Below, piece by piece: positions 25,175-33,963 of a DNA stretch of 64,000 nt. The stretch spans positions 1 to 64,000 of the forward strand of contig JAEINL010000010.1 of assembly GCA_016342655.1 (NCBI GenBank), in the 5' to 3' direction. The translations under genes were made by a program, and so were the position numbers. Under the pieces are notes generated by a model. The model was not told the DNA's origin. It saw only the letters and a program-made list of their open reading frames with translations, and did no database searches. Source of the stretch: Sphaerochaeta sp. (lineage in GTDB: Bacteria > Spirochaetota > Spirochaetia > Sphaerochaetales > Sphaerochaetaceae). Position 1 is the first letter of the stretch. Each line of letters begins with the position of its first letter.

Positions 25175-26176
25175 ATGGAAAAGCTAACAGTATGGGTCAA
25201 TTTTGACCAAAAAGAAGTAGATGTTTCTTCATTAAAAAAATATTTTGAATCTGATGATCGTTTTTCATTCTCAGCTGAACGCATCACAGATCATGAACAA
25301 GCAATAAAACGTGCAGAACAAACCGACATCCTTATAAATACTTTTGATGCCCTTGGTGAAGAAGAGTTCGGACGAATTGCAAAACGGACAAAACTAGTAA
25401 TCCGCTATGGGACAGGTTATGATAATGTTGATGTATCTGTGGCTACAGCACATGGTATACCCTTTGGCAACTGTGCAGGTGCAAATGCGTCATCGGTAGC
25501 AGAGCTCGCATTAATACACATCCTTAATTGTGGTAGGAATTTTATCAGATCACACAAGGGGGGGCAAGCAGGTAATTGGCCTGTTGTTTTCCCTAGTACA
25601 GAGCTTGATGGGAAAACTATTGGCCTAGTAGGATTCGGAAATATTGCAAAACAATTAGTACGAATGCTTGGTTGCTTCTCAGTAAAAATAGTTACTTTCG
25701 ATCCATATTTAGATAAAGAAACACAAGCCTTTGCAAAAGATAATAGAGTAACTATCCTCAATTCTATGAAAGAATTATTTGAGATTTGCGATATTATCAG
25801 CTTACATATCCCCATGAATCCAATGACCGAAAAAATCATAAACAAAGAAATGTTTGATTCAGCAAAATCAGGTTTGATTCTGGTTAACACTTGCAGGGGA
25901 GGAGTAATCAATGAAAAAGACCTTATAGATGCATTGCAATCAAAAAAAGTCCGTTCTGCAGGATTGGATGTTCTATCAGTAGAACCTCCTACCCTTGATA
26001 ACCCTTTGTTGCATATGGAGCAAGTCTCCGTTAGTGCACATATGGGAGGATCTACTGTAGAAAGTGAGATGAGAACACAAAAAATGATTTATGAAACAGT
26101 GGGAGCATTCGTCAATGGAAATTTTACATCAAATATTATAAATAGGGATCAAATAAAAAACAGGAGATTAAAATGA
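25175..26176 (+). CDS. D-isomer-specific 2-hydroxyacid dehydrogenase
   Basis: A 333-residue NAD-dependent dehydrogenase of the phosphoglycerate/hydroxypyruvate type. The nucleotide-binding loop is LVGFGNIAKQL (about residue 150). The catalytic set is visible as Arg in NTCRGG, Glu in VLSVEPP and His in SAHMGG. It reduces or oxidises a 2-keto/2-hydroxy acid. In this operon it probably works on a product of the aldolases or the dehydratase. It overlaps the next gene by 4 bp. Confidence 0.88.
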   Translation: MEKLTVWVNFDQKEVDVSSLKKYFESDDRFSFSAERITDHEQAIKRAEQTDILINTFDALGEEEFGRIAKRTKLVIRYGTGYDNVDVSVATAHGIPFGNCAGANASSVAELALIHILNCGRNFIRSHKGGQAGNWPVVFPSTELDGKTIGLVGFGNIAKQLVRMLGCFSVKIVTFDPYLDKETQAFAKDNRVTILNSMKELFEICDIISLHIPMNPMTEKIINKEMFDSAKSGLILVNTCRGGVINEKDLIDALQSKKVRSAGLDVLSVEPPTLDNPLLHMEQVSVSAHMGGSTVESEMRTQKMIYETVGAFVNGNFTSNIINRDQIKNRRLK

Positions 26177-27084
26177 AAAATCTAGATAAATTTAAGGGCA
26201 TATTCCCAGCATTCTACACACCATATGATGAAGCAGGAAATGTAAGTTCTGAGCGAACCAAGCAGTTGGTGGAATACCTATATGAAAAAGGAGTTCGCGG
26301 CCTATATATAACAGGAAGTTCAGGAGAGTGTATCTATTTGAATGTTGAGGAACGCAAGACAGTAATGAAATCAGTCATGGAAGCAACTAAAGGAAAGATG
26401 ACTGTAATCGTGCATGTCGGAGCCAGTTCTACCCGTGATAGTATTGCTCTAGCCAAATATGCAAAAGAAATAGGTGCTGACGCAATAGCATCGATTCCAC
26501 CCATATATTTCACCTTAAGTGAAGAAGCCATAATTGATTATTGGACATCAATGATACAAGCGGCGCAATTGCCCTTTATTATTTATAATATGCCAAGTGC
26601 AACGGGTACAAACGTCTCAGCGGAGCTTTTCTCAAGGATGCTTGAAAATAAATATATGATTGGCATTAAAAATACGAGTATGCCGGTGATGGATCTTTTG
26701 AAGTTCAAGACACTTGGAGGAAAAGACTGCATAATATTCAATGGTCCTGATGAACAGTTTGCTGCTGGACGTTTAATGGGAGCGGATAGCGGAATTGGTG
26801 GTACATATGGTGTTATGCCTGAATTATTTTTGAAGATAGAAGAATTAATACTACAAAATGATTTTGCAAAAGCTTCTGAATTACAGTGCCTTACTACTAA
26901 TTTAATTTTTGACATACTAAAAACTGGAAATATGTTTGGAGTCGTGAAGTATATTTTAAAGTTAAGAGGTATGGATATCGGAACTCCACGTGGACCACTA
27001 CCTCAGTTACCCAAAAACAGCTATCCCATTGTTGAAGAATTAGAGAAGAAAATATCACAAGTGATAGACACCTGGTGCAGCTGA
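26173..27084 (+). CDS. DapA/N-acetylneuraminate-lyase family aldolase
   Basis: A 303-residue class I aldolase fold. Family marks are GLYITGSSGE (the GxxGE pyruvate-binding loop), IIYNMPSATG with the catalytic Tyr, and the Schiff-base Lys in IGIKNTS. Members cleave or form 2-keto acids using pyruvate: DHDPS, NanA, KDG aldolase and 5-keto-4-deoxyglucarate dehydratase. The TYGVMPELF segment is closer to NanA/KDG-type lyases than to lysine biosynthesis, and the catabolic operon supports that. RBS CAGGAG; ATGA overlap with the dehydrogenase. Confidence 0.85.
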   Translation: MKNLDKFKGIFPAFYTPYDEAGNVSSERTKQLVEYLYEKGVRGLYITGSSGECIYLNVEERKTVMKSVMEATKGKMTVIVHVGASSTRDSIALAKYAKEIGADAIASIPPIYFTLSEEAIIDYWTSMIQAAQLPFIIYNMPSATGTNVSAELFSRMLENKYMIGIKNTSMPVMDLLKFKTLGGKDCIIFNGPDEQFAAGRLMGADSGIGGTYGVMPELFLKIEELILQNDFAKASELQCLTTNLIFDILKTGNMFGVVKYILKLRGMDIGTPRGPLPQLPKNSYPIVEELEKKISQVIDTWCS

Positions 27085-27253
27085 GCAGAAATTTTAAATA
27101 ATCTTTATCCGTGGCTACTGAATACCTAGTAGCTATCTTCGTAGTAAAAAATATTACTCGCATGTATGAAGAGATTTTCTAAAAATTACTCAAACCTCTT
27201 CTTATCGGCATACAAACCGTTCAAAAATATCATTTAACTCCACAAAGGAAGAA

Positions 27254-28051
27254 ATGAACATGAAAGAAAATAGACTTAGAAGTTTACTTAATGAAAATAC
27301 GACCAGCATGAGCACACGTATGTGGACGACTTCTGTGTTTTTTGTTGAGGCTCTAGCTTCAACAGGGAATTTTGATTATACGGAATTTGTTGCAGAGTAT
27401 GCCCCATTTACACAATTTGATCTCCAGAACTTCTGTATTGCTGCGGAATTGCACAACATGGGTTCAATGATAAAGATTGATTTTCAAAACAATGCTTATA
27501 TGGCCCAAAAGGCTATAGCAAGCGGTTTCCAGGCAATTAATTTTACTGACTGCCAAGATGCAGAGCAAGTTACAAAAGCTATAAAAGATACAATGCCTGA
27601 AACACCTGAGTGTGGAGGACGTTTTGGCTATCCAAACAATAGATTTATTGGGTATCAACCTAACATTTCACAAATGGAACATGCAAAGCGTCAAAAAGAG
27701 ATTGTAAGATGCTTTATGATTGAAAAAGACATCGCAGTAAAGAATATCGAAGAAATTTGTTCAGTACCTGGAGTTGATATGATTCAATTTGGTCCTTCAG
27801 ACTATTGTATGAGCAAAGGATGGGACACAAAAGATCATATAGATGAATTCAAAGCAATTGAGCGCTATATAATTGATGTAGCTTTAAAACATGGGGTTCA
27901 ACCACGTTGTGAAATCCCTAATGTTGAAGCTTCCAAATATTACATTAACCTTGGAGTCAAACAATTCAGCCTTAGCGACCAGTTAGCAATCTTATCCAAA
28001 TTCTGGGATGAAGAAGGGGGGAAACTTAAAAATGTTATCTCGCAGTTATAA
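27254..28051 (+). CDS. HpcH/HpaI-family aldolase-like protein
   Basis: A 265-residue TIM-barrel protein related to HpcH/HpaI class II aldolases (4-hydroxy-2-oxoheptanedioate, 2-keto-3-deoxyrhamnonate). Landmarks: VPGVDMIQFGPSDYCMSKGW, where E/D residues would hold the divalent metal, and IEKDIAVKNIEEI. Such enzymes split keto-acid sugars into pyruvate and an aldehyde. An AAGGAAG RBS precedes the ATG; a second Met lies two codons on. Having two aldolase types in one operon is notable. Confidence 0.8.
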   Translation: MNMKENRLRSLLNENTTSMSTRMWTTSVFFVEALASTGNFDYTEFVAEYAPFTQFDLQNFCIAAELHNMGSMIKIDFQNNAYMAQKAIASGFQAINFTDCQDAEQVTKAIKDTMPETPECGGRFGYPNNRFIGYQPNISQMEHAKRQKEIVRCFMIEKDIAVKNIEEICSVPGVDMIQFGPSDYCMSKGWDTKDHIDEFKAIERYIIDVALKHGVQPRCEIPNVEASKYYINLGVKQFSLSDQLAILSKFWDEEGGKLKNVISQL

Positions 28052-28149
28052 AAAATATTTGCATTCTCCCATAGCATAAAAAAATCATCTTCTGATTAAG
28101 TGTATGGTTTGAAAATTTGATGCATCATAAAAAAAGGGATTATACAAAT

Positions 28150-29340
28150 ATGAAAATTAAAAGAGTATCAGCTGTCATTCTTACTGGTAATTATGCAGAC
28201 TCCAGGGATGCAGAAGTTTTAATCCATCTCAACAATCAAAAACGACATTGTGGAATAGTTGAAATTGAACTAGAAAATGGAGTTACTGGCATAGGAGAAG
28301 GATATATGGCAGTTTTTGCTCCTATAGTATTCAAAACCTTCACAGAATTCTATGCCCCTCACTTGATTGGCAAAGATGGGTTTGCGATCAATGAATTGTA
28401 TGCTAAGTGCTGCAATTTAACTAATTATTTTAGTCTTCAAGGCGCTGCAAGGCATGTAATCAGTGCAATCGAAATGGCTTTATGGGATGCTAAGGCAAAG
28501 ACTCTTGGCCTTCCTGTTTATGATCTCTTAGGTGGGAGGAAAAGTAACAAGCTCAAATTATATGCCAGCGCGGGAGATTTCACCCTAAAAGCACAGGTTG
28601 ATGAAGAACTAGTTTTATGTAAAGACCTGGGTATTGATACACTGAAAATTAGATTAAGAGAGAGAGATGTAAATAAAGGGAAATTTGTGTTGCATCGTGC
28701 TGATAAAATAGGGATAAAAATCGCAATTGATTTTTGCCAGAATATAACTGTACCCTCTTTAGGCGTTTCAGATATAATTCGTTTTATCAATGAAATAATT
28801 GGAGGGAAAATTGGTAATGTACAGTTCATAGAAGAAGCTCTTGGCCCAAACACTAGAAAATTTTATCCAGAATTTCGCAATAAAATACCTCTGAAGTTTG
28901 CAGGAGGCGAAACCTTGACAACGCCTGAAGAGTTCTTTGAAGTAATTAATCAGAAGTATTTTGATTATGTTCAACCTGACAGTTCTGTATGTGGAGGTAT
29001 TTCGGCTGTATATGATATATGTAAATATGCCTCAGCTCAAGGCATTTCCAGTGTTGTCCACAATTGGGGCAGTAGCATTTCTTTAATGGCCAACTACCAC
29101 GCAGCTATAGCTTCAGGATGCCTTCTTGCTGAATGGCCGATTAAAAAAAATCATATTCGAGATCAACTTTTTAATACAACACCTGAAATATTGAATGGCT
29201 ATTTCATAATGCCAAATAATATTGGTCTTGGAGTAACATTAACTGATAGAATTAGAGCTCAAAACATGTTCGATCCTACCTGTAATTACCAATGGGATGG
29301 TGAGTTTACTGGGTTACCTGATGATGAATATTGGAAATAA
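28150..29340 (+). CDS. Enolase-superfamily (mandelate racemase/dehydratase-like) protein
   Basis: A 396-residue member of the enolase superfamily. The N-terminal capping domain is followed by the barrel: KIR where MR-group enzymes have KxK, metal ligands Asp (IDFCQN), Glu (FIEEAL) and Glu (GGET), and a late His in VHNWGSS. These enzymes abstract the alpha proton of a carboxylate sugar; acid-sugar dehydration is the usual outcome. The longest frame begins 11 codons earlier, but AAGGGA precedes the ATG-AAA used here. Last gene of the operon. Confidence 0.82.
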   Translation: MKIKRVSAVILTGNYADSRDAEVLIHLNNQKRHCGIVEIELENGVTGIGEGYMAVFAPIVFKTFTEFYAPHLIGKDGFAINELYAKCCNLTNYFSLQGAARHVISAIEMALWDAKAKTLGLPVYDLLGGRKSNKLKLYASAGDFTLKAQVDEELVLCKDLGIDTLKIRLRERDVNKGKFVLHRADKIGIKIAIDFCQNITVPSLGVSDIIRFINEIIGGKIGNVQFIEEALGPNTRKFYPEFRNKIPLKFAGGETLTTPEEFFEVINQKYFDYVQPDSSVCGGISAVYDICKYASAQGISSVVHNWGSSISLMANYHAAIASGCLLAEWPIKKNHIRDQLFNTTPEILNGYFIMPNNIGLGVTLTDRIRAQNMFDPTCNYQWDGEFTGLPDDEYWK

Positions 29341-29376
29341 AAGACTGAATTGACCTGATTGTCCTAAAGGAGAAAT

Positions 29377-29490
29377 ATGATGAGATCAATTAGTGAATAT
29401 TTGGCTCTTCCATACACCTATATACTGAAACAGAAATCCGATGGATCATATTTCATTTCGGTGAAGGAACTCCCTGGTTGCATGTCTGTA
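29377..29490 (+). pseudogene. hicB: hicB antitoxin gene, 5' fragment (interrupted by IS)
   Basis: Thirty-eight codons after an AAAGGAG RBS encode the HicB N-terminal domain start, ending YFISVKELPGCMSV, where the insertion sequence interrupts it. Reading on into the IS gives stops within a few codons. Joined to the 3' fragment after removing the IS and one target duplication, the frame is restored exactly (SV-GDTIPEAHA). No hicA toxin gene is adjacent, so this antitoxin was already solitary or lost its partner. Confidence 0.85.
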
Positions 29491-29516
29491 CTGGCGTTGT
29501 ACAGTCAGTAGTACAA
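29491..29516 (+). repeat. IS left terminal inverted repeat
   Basis: It matches the reverse complement of 31375-31400 at 24 of 26 positions; the two differences are adjacent (CA versus TC). Confidence 0.9.
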
Positions 29517-29579
29517 GCGAGCTGAGCTAATTCATCGTTTAAAAGGAATTAGATCAGCCTTTCCCGAAATCAGTTTGTA

Positions 29580-31217
29580 CTACACGTTCGAATCGACTTC
29601 CAAGACTTTCCCGGGAGCCTTCAATGAAAGCTTGGAGAAGATGTTTTTCGCTTCATCCGAGATCTGTGACGTGTACCAGAGAGTGGAGCTTCTGGTCTCT
29701 ATCAACCCCGCGGTAATGTCCTCAAGGGTTCGAGAGATCGAGAACCAGGTCAATCCTGTTTTCTCTTCAGCATAGCGGACCAGTACCATTGCCATCCAGC
29801 AGATGAGGATGTGGGAACGAATCCTGTCATCCAGCCTGTGGTACACAGGCCGGAGCTCAAGGACATTCTTCATGTCCCGGAACACCCGCTCAATCTCGAA
29901 CAGCTGCTTGTACCCCATGGCAACATCGGCAGCGTCAAGGTTCATGTTGGAAGTGCTCACCAGGAACTTCCCATCAAGGAGTTCTTCAGATGCGATCTTC
30001 GCCTTGTCCAGCTTGAGCACTCCACCCTTCGTCTGAATGATGTATCGGCCGAAGGTCCCATGAGAACGGAGAGAACAGGCAGCCTTTGTATGATCCTTTC
30101 CTTCCATCTGGGAAAGAGAATCGAGCCTGTGTTTCACTTCATCAACAATACTATCGCGGACAAGACGGTCACGTCTTTCAGCATCAGGATTCTTCACGAT
30201 GACAAATCTTCTCTCGGTTGCCAGGCCCTCATCTATGACCACGTTCTTTATCTGCAGTCCGTTATCGAGGATGCGGTATCGTCCTTTTCGATGCAGCGCT
30301 TCGACAGCAGCACCTTCAGAGCCGGTACGGAGCTTCTCACCGAGAATGAAGTCTCCACATTCTCTTAAGAGGACCTTGCGGTTCTCAGCACTGTTGAATC
30401 CGGCATCCCCTACCAGAATGACCTTGCCCAGGTTCCACTGACCAAGGTCACTTTTCACCTGGTCGACGATCTTCTGGTCACTGGTATTGCCGGGAAAGGT
30501 CCAGCATCTGATGGGAATGCCCTGTTTCGTGACAGCAAACGCTATGGAGACGAGAGGAAGTTCCGGATGATTGTCCTTGCTCCTTGCCCTCTTCAGCAGT
30601 CCTGATGGACTCTCATCAACGTCACATTCAAAGTACGTGTTCGTGGTATCCAGGAATACCAAGTCGAGTTCAAGCTTGGCTTCCTTTGCAACGGAAGTGA
30701 ACACTGCATGCTGCACCTGTTCATCCGACTCGACCAGAAGGTCCATCGCCCGGTAGAGATTGTGTACATCCACGTTCTTGAGCCCGGGTACAAGAACTTT
30801 TCTCTCTACCCAATGCTCGATGGAGAGTTTTGAACCGGGTGAGACGATACGAGCTGCTACCATGGCAAAGATCATTCGCTCGATAGGGTTTCGGAACTTT
30901 CTGTCTTCAACGAGAGAGGAGATTGCCTTCCCCATACCGAGATGGTTCCACAGTTCACTGAGGAACCACACGAGGCCGACTTCCCGGGACCGGAGGAACT
31001 GGAATCCTGTATCGGTACTTGAAATCTCCCTGTCGGCATAAGGAGTGAGTGCATCGACCATATCCGAGACGAAGGCAGAAGAGATGAGATCCTCACGTCC
31101 GAGTTTAAGAATGACATCCGTCTTCACCTTTCCCGAAGGATCCCGACGGTTGTGGACGAGCTGGAGATAGGTGTAGGACTTGCCGTTCTGGTTTACTTTG
31201 CTTTTTCTTACAAACAT
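29580..31217 (-). CDS. IS1634-like transposase (DDE)
   Basis: A 545-residue DDE transposase. The catalytic Asp residues are in LVFLDTTNTYFE (about 200) and VILVGDAGFNS (about 270). The Glu lies in the C-terminal FEIERVFRDMK segment. Full length with no frame damage, so likely active. The start codon directly abuts a TTGTACTAC copy (31217-31225), which may let transposase repress its own synthesis (inference). Codon use differs from the AT-rich operon upstream. Confidence 0.9.
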   Translation of the reverse strand: MFVRKSKVNQNGKSYTYLQLVHNRRDPSGKVKTDVILKLGREDLISSAFVSDMVDALTPYADREISSTDTGFQFLRSREVGLVWFLSELWNHLGMGKAISSLVEDRKFRNPIERMIFAMVAARIVSPGSKLSIEHWVERKVLVPGLKNVDVHNLYRAMDLLVESDEQVQHAVFTSVAKEAKLELDLVFLDTTNTYFECDVDESPSGLLKRARSKDNHPELPLVSIAFAVTKQGIPIRCWTFPGNTSDQKIVDQVKSDLGQWNLGKVILVGDAGFNSAENRKVLLRECGDFILGEKLRTGSEGAAVEALHRKGRYRILDNGLQIKNVVIDEGLATERRFVIVKNPDAERRDRLVRDSIVDEVKHRLDSLSQMEGKDHTKAACSLRSHGTFGRYIIQTKGGVLKLDKAKIASEELLDGKFLVSTSNMNLDAADVAMGYKQLFEIERVFRDMKNVLELRPVYHRLDDRIRSHILICWMAMVLVRYAEEKTGLTWFSISRTLEDITAGLIETRSSTLWYTSQISDEAKNIFSKLSLKAPGKVLEVDSNV

Positions 31218-31374
31218 TGTACTACAGATTATACTCTAATACTCAATGCTTGTAAACAATTATGTTGTATTAATCAAATATATTGTACTACATAATAAGC
31301 AGTGTTTTTGGAAAGTTTGATTCAAATCAATTCCATTGAGTGGAATGAGTAACACTGCTACCGCGGCAACATGT

Positions 31375-31400
31375 TTGTACTACGAACTGTACAACGCCAG
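31375..31400 (-). repeat. IS right terminal inverted repeat
   Basis: Partner of the left repeat. It is followed directly by the CTGTA duplication that resumes the hicB frame. Confidence 0.9.
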
Positions 31401-31405
31401 CTGTA

Positions 31406-31723
31406 GGAGATACTATACCAGAAGCACATGCAATGATCAGAGACGCAATGAAAGCTTGGATCGAATATTGTTTGGACGATCAGATTCCAATTCCAGAACC
31501 AGAAGAAGAGAAGCTAGATGAGTATAGTGGGAAGTTCTTGGTTCGTATTACACCAACCCTTCACAGGAAACTTGCTCAAGGAGCTAAGAAAAATGGGGTA
31601 AGCATGAACCACTACACTTCTGAGCTCTTATCAGAAAGATGCAGTATCATAGAAAATTATGAGAAATTGTATTCCCAACTGGTTACTGCAATTACCCATT
31701 GCAAACCTGCTCTGGGGGAATAG
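31406..31723 (+). pseudogene. hicB: hicB antitoxin gene, 3' fragment
   Basis: It resumes with GDTIPEAHAMIRDAM, the continuation of the HicB fold, then a linker (PEPEEEKLDEYSG) and a ribbon-helix-helix DNA-binding domain, FLVRITPTLHRKLAQGAKK followed by SMNHYTSELL. An internal ATG at 31433 opens a 96-codon frame. A truncated protein with the intact RHH domain might therefore still be made, though no RBS is evident. Reconstructed full length is 143 residues. Confidence 0.85.
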
Positions 31724-31742
31724 CTCACAGCTGAAAAAGTGC

Positions 31743-31771
31743 AGGGGTGCAATCACTTCGATAGCACCCCT
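31743..31771 (+). terminator. Hairpin downstream of hicB remnant
   Basis: AGGGGTGC / GCACCCCT, an 8-bp GC-rich stem with a 13-nt loop, lies 20 bp after the hicB stop. No T-run follows, so its strength as a terminator is doubtful. Confidence 0.4.
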
Positions 31772-31776
31772 CTGCT

Positions 31777-31802
31777 GAACCCAGCCATTCTTGATTCTTC
31801 CC
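31777..31802 (+). repeat. 26-bp direct repeat, left copy
   Basis: Identical over 26 bp to 39037-39062 and similar for about 20 bp more. It includes a TTGATT -35-like element. In this copy no gene follows. The two copies bracket the whole eda-kdgK-tctCBA-dehydratase-FadR operon. Confidence 0.8.
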
Positions 31803-31937
31803 CTCCCCCAAGGCCATATTGCGTAGAAGGAAGGGCAATTTCATTACATGGTTGATCAAGTAAAAGACAAGGAGCTGTTTAAACAACCCTATCTCACAAC
31901 ACTTTTCAAGTAGGCATATAATCCAGGAAAAACTACC

Positions 31938-32630
31938 CTACTGGGTTTCTAGTTCGTCGCTTGCCTGTTTCTTCTTAACATTTTTTTCTGTCGCTTTTAA
32001 ATGGACTTCCATCAATTCCCCCGCGAGTTTCGAATCACGAGAGACAATCGCTTCCAATACCCCTCTATGATAATGCATATCTCTTTCAAGGTCAGAACCA
32101 GAATCCAAACTGGATTTGATTATCTGTTTGGTGAAGGCATTGTATGCAGCACTAAGAGCGATAAGCAATTTATTATTTGTTGCCTTGACCAGGTGCACAT
32201 GAAACTTAAAGTCGGCAGTTTGGTATTCATCATTGATGACAGAACAATCTTCCATTATCTTTACATATTTCTGCAACCTTGCTATATCATCAGCCTTTGC
32301 CCTTTTTGCAGCAATCGAGGCAGCGGGGACTTCTACAATCCTTCTGACTTCTAACAAATCATCATTAGAAATCTCATCGACTGAAACCATATCCATCATC
32401 GATTGAGTAAGGACCTTTACACTCTCATTGACAATCTGAATGCCTTTTCCCTGAATTCGTTTAACGAAACCACGCACTTCCATAGCACGCACAGCTTCGC
32501 GCATCGTTGCCCTTGAGACTTCTAGCATCCTACATAACTCGCCTTCACTAGGTAAAAACCCATGCTCATCATAGGTTTTTTTTAATATCAGTTGCTTTAT
32601 ATTTTCTTGTGTAATATCAACGAGTGTCAA
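31938..32630 (-). CDS. FadR-subfamily GntR regulator
   Basis: A 230-residue regulator. The winged HTH is in residues 10-70 (PSEGELCRMLEVSRATMREAVRAMEVRGF). The C-terminal FCD domain carries helical metal- or acid-binding segments (EVRRIVEVPAASIAA, DFKFHVHLVKATNN). The TTG start is preferred because AGGAG lies 7 nt upstream; the upstream GTG has none. It is the last gene of the sugar-acid operon and probably responds to the sugar acid or its keto-deoxy product. A CACTG-CATT-CAGTG repeat (32652-32665) sits directly upstream of this start. Confidence 0.88.
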   Translation of the reverse strand: MTLVDITQENIKQLILKKTYDEHGFLPSEGELCRMLEVSRATMREAVRAMEVRGFVKRIQGKGIQIVNESVKVLTQSMMDMVSVDEISNDDLLEVRRIVEVPAASIAAKRAKADDIARLQKYVKIMEDCSVINDEYQTADFKFHVHLVKATNNKLLIALSAAYNAFTKQIIKSSLDSGSDLERDMHYHRGVLEAIVSRDSKLAGELMEVHLKATEKNVKKKQASDELETQ

Positions 32631-32735
32631 AGAGTGTCTCCTCAAATAGTTCACTGCATTCAGTGTACATTCCTACCAGAAAGTTAGCAATCAACATCTT
32701 ACCAAAAATAAGGCTGATTGCTATCAAGAACCATT

Positions 32736-33875
32736 CTACCCTATCTGATATTTTTTGATCAAATCTCTATCTATTTCGATTCCCAAACCCTCTGTTGACT
32801 GTGGAAGATCAATATATCCATCCCTAATCACCAGCGGATTCTTATTGATTTTTTCCCTAAATATATTCTCAGTTCTATCTAACTCAAAGTACACCTTACT
32901 TGCGACTAGGGCCTCAGGAAAATCTGGCATCGAGAATGAGGCATGTAATCCTGCTGCTACAGCAATTCCACTACCCCAAACATGTGGGTAACATTGAATA
33001 TTTGCAATTTTAGCGAGGGTGACAATTCTATTGAAAGCGGTCAAACCACCGGTGATGCAACAATCGGGCTGTAGGATATCAATGGCTCGCGCATCAATGA
33101 GATTCTTAAATCCATAGGCTGTAAACTCAGCTTCGCCTCCTGAGATGGAGATGCTTGTTGCTGATTTGACTTCCAGATAGCCTTGAATGTCCTCTGGGGG
33201 TACGGGCTCTTCTATCCAAAGGATATTATAGGGTTCAATCCCTTTTGCCATTTTAATGGCTGAACAGGCATTATATGCATGATTTGGATCTACCATCAGG
33301 TCAATCTCAGGACCTATCGCTTCTCTAACAGCGGAGACCATCTTGATATCATTCTCAACACCAAAACCTATCTTCATCTTTAAAGCCCTGAAGCCTGATT
33401 GAACATAGGAGACAGCCTCTGCCACTAAGGCATTCGGATCTTGATTCAATGATGTATGGTACAAACCTGTTGCGTAGGGAATAATCTGCTTTCTTCTTGC
33501 ACCACCCATAAGCGTATATACCGGAAGATGCGTATATTTCCCTTTTAGGTCCCACAAAGCTATATCGACAGCACTGAGTGCTTCAATGCTTGACCCTTTC
33601 TGACCATTATCCCGAAGACTGTTATACAGTTGATCCCAAATCTTTTCGGTATCAAAGACATTTTGTCCAATAAGCTGGGATTTATAGGCATGTTCAACAA
33701 CTGCTTGGTTGATGAACGCATTTCCAAAAGCTTCTCCCCAACCACTAAGCCCATCATCAGTAATAATCTCTAAAATCATTATAGTCCTAGTATTATACCA
33801 AGCCTGGGAATAGCAGAAGCTTTTCTCACCTAACTTTTGTGAGACTATATATGTCTTTATATCTGTAATTTTCAT
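32736..33875 (-). CDS. Enolase-superfamily sugar-acid dehydratase (galactonate/gluconate dehydratase-like)
   Basis: A 379-residue mandelate-racemase-group enzyme with a complete set of landmarks: ALKMKIG (KxK base), metal ligands Asp in MVDPNHAY, Glu in WIEEPV and Glu in GGEAEF, and the general acid/base His in YPHVWGSG. The operon's KDG kinase and KDPG aldolase show that the product is probably 2-keto-3-deoxy-gluconate or -galactonate. The start is the ATG after GTGGAGAACGT, not the codon 11 residues upstream. Exact substrate epimer not determinable here. Confidence 0.88.
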   Translation of the reverse strand: MKITDIKTYIVSQKLGEKSFCYSQAWYNTRTIMILEIITDDGLSGWGEAFGNAFINQAVVEHAYKSQLIGQNVFDTEKIWDQLYNSLRDNGQKGSSIEALSAVDIALWDLKGKYTHLPVYTLMGGARRKQIIPYATGLYHTSLNQDPNALVAEAVSYVQSGFRALKMKIGFGVENDIKMVSAVREAIGPEIDLMVDPNHAYNACSAIKMAKGIEPYNILWIEEPVPPEDIQGYLEVKSATSISISGGEAEFTAYGFKNLIDARAIDILQPDCCITGGLTAFNRIVTLAKIANIQCYPHVWGSGIAVAAGLHASFSMPDFPEALVASKVYFELDRTENIFREKINKNPLVIRDGYIDLPQSTEGLGIEIDRDLIKKYQIG

Positions 33876-33963
33876 ACGTTCTCCACTTGCCCGATTAGGG
33901 CACATCAATCTACGCTTACCTGAGAAATCTCAAAGAAGCCCCTACAGGGAATACTTTCAATTC

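Larger units (their letters stand above)
29491..31400 (-). mobile_element. Complete IS1634-like (IS4-superfamily) insertion sequence
   Basis: A 1910-bp element. The ends are 26-bp inverted repeats starting CTGGCGTTGTACAGT (29491-29516 and 31375-31400) with two mismatches. The 5-bp target duplication CTGTA flanks it (29486-29490, 31401-31405). It contains one transposase gene on the minus strand. Extra copies of TTGTACTAC, a motif also inside the terminal repeats, lie at 29575, 31217 and 31283. Intact ends, duplication and open frame point to a recent insertion. The family is judged from transposase sequence only. Confidence 0.93.

Noticed and set aside
29508-29583. Inverted TTGTACTAC copies at 29508 and 29575 as the actual IS left end.
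   Set aside because: The target duplication and the restored hicB frame place the end at 29491, outside these copies.
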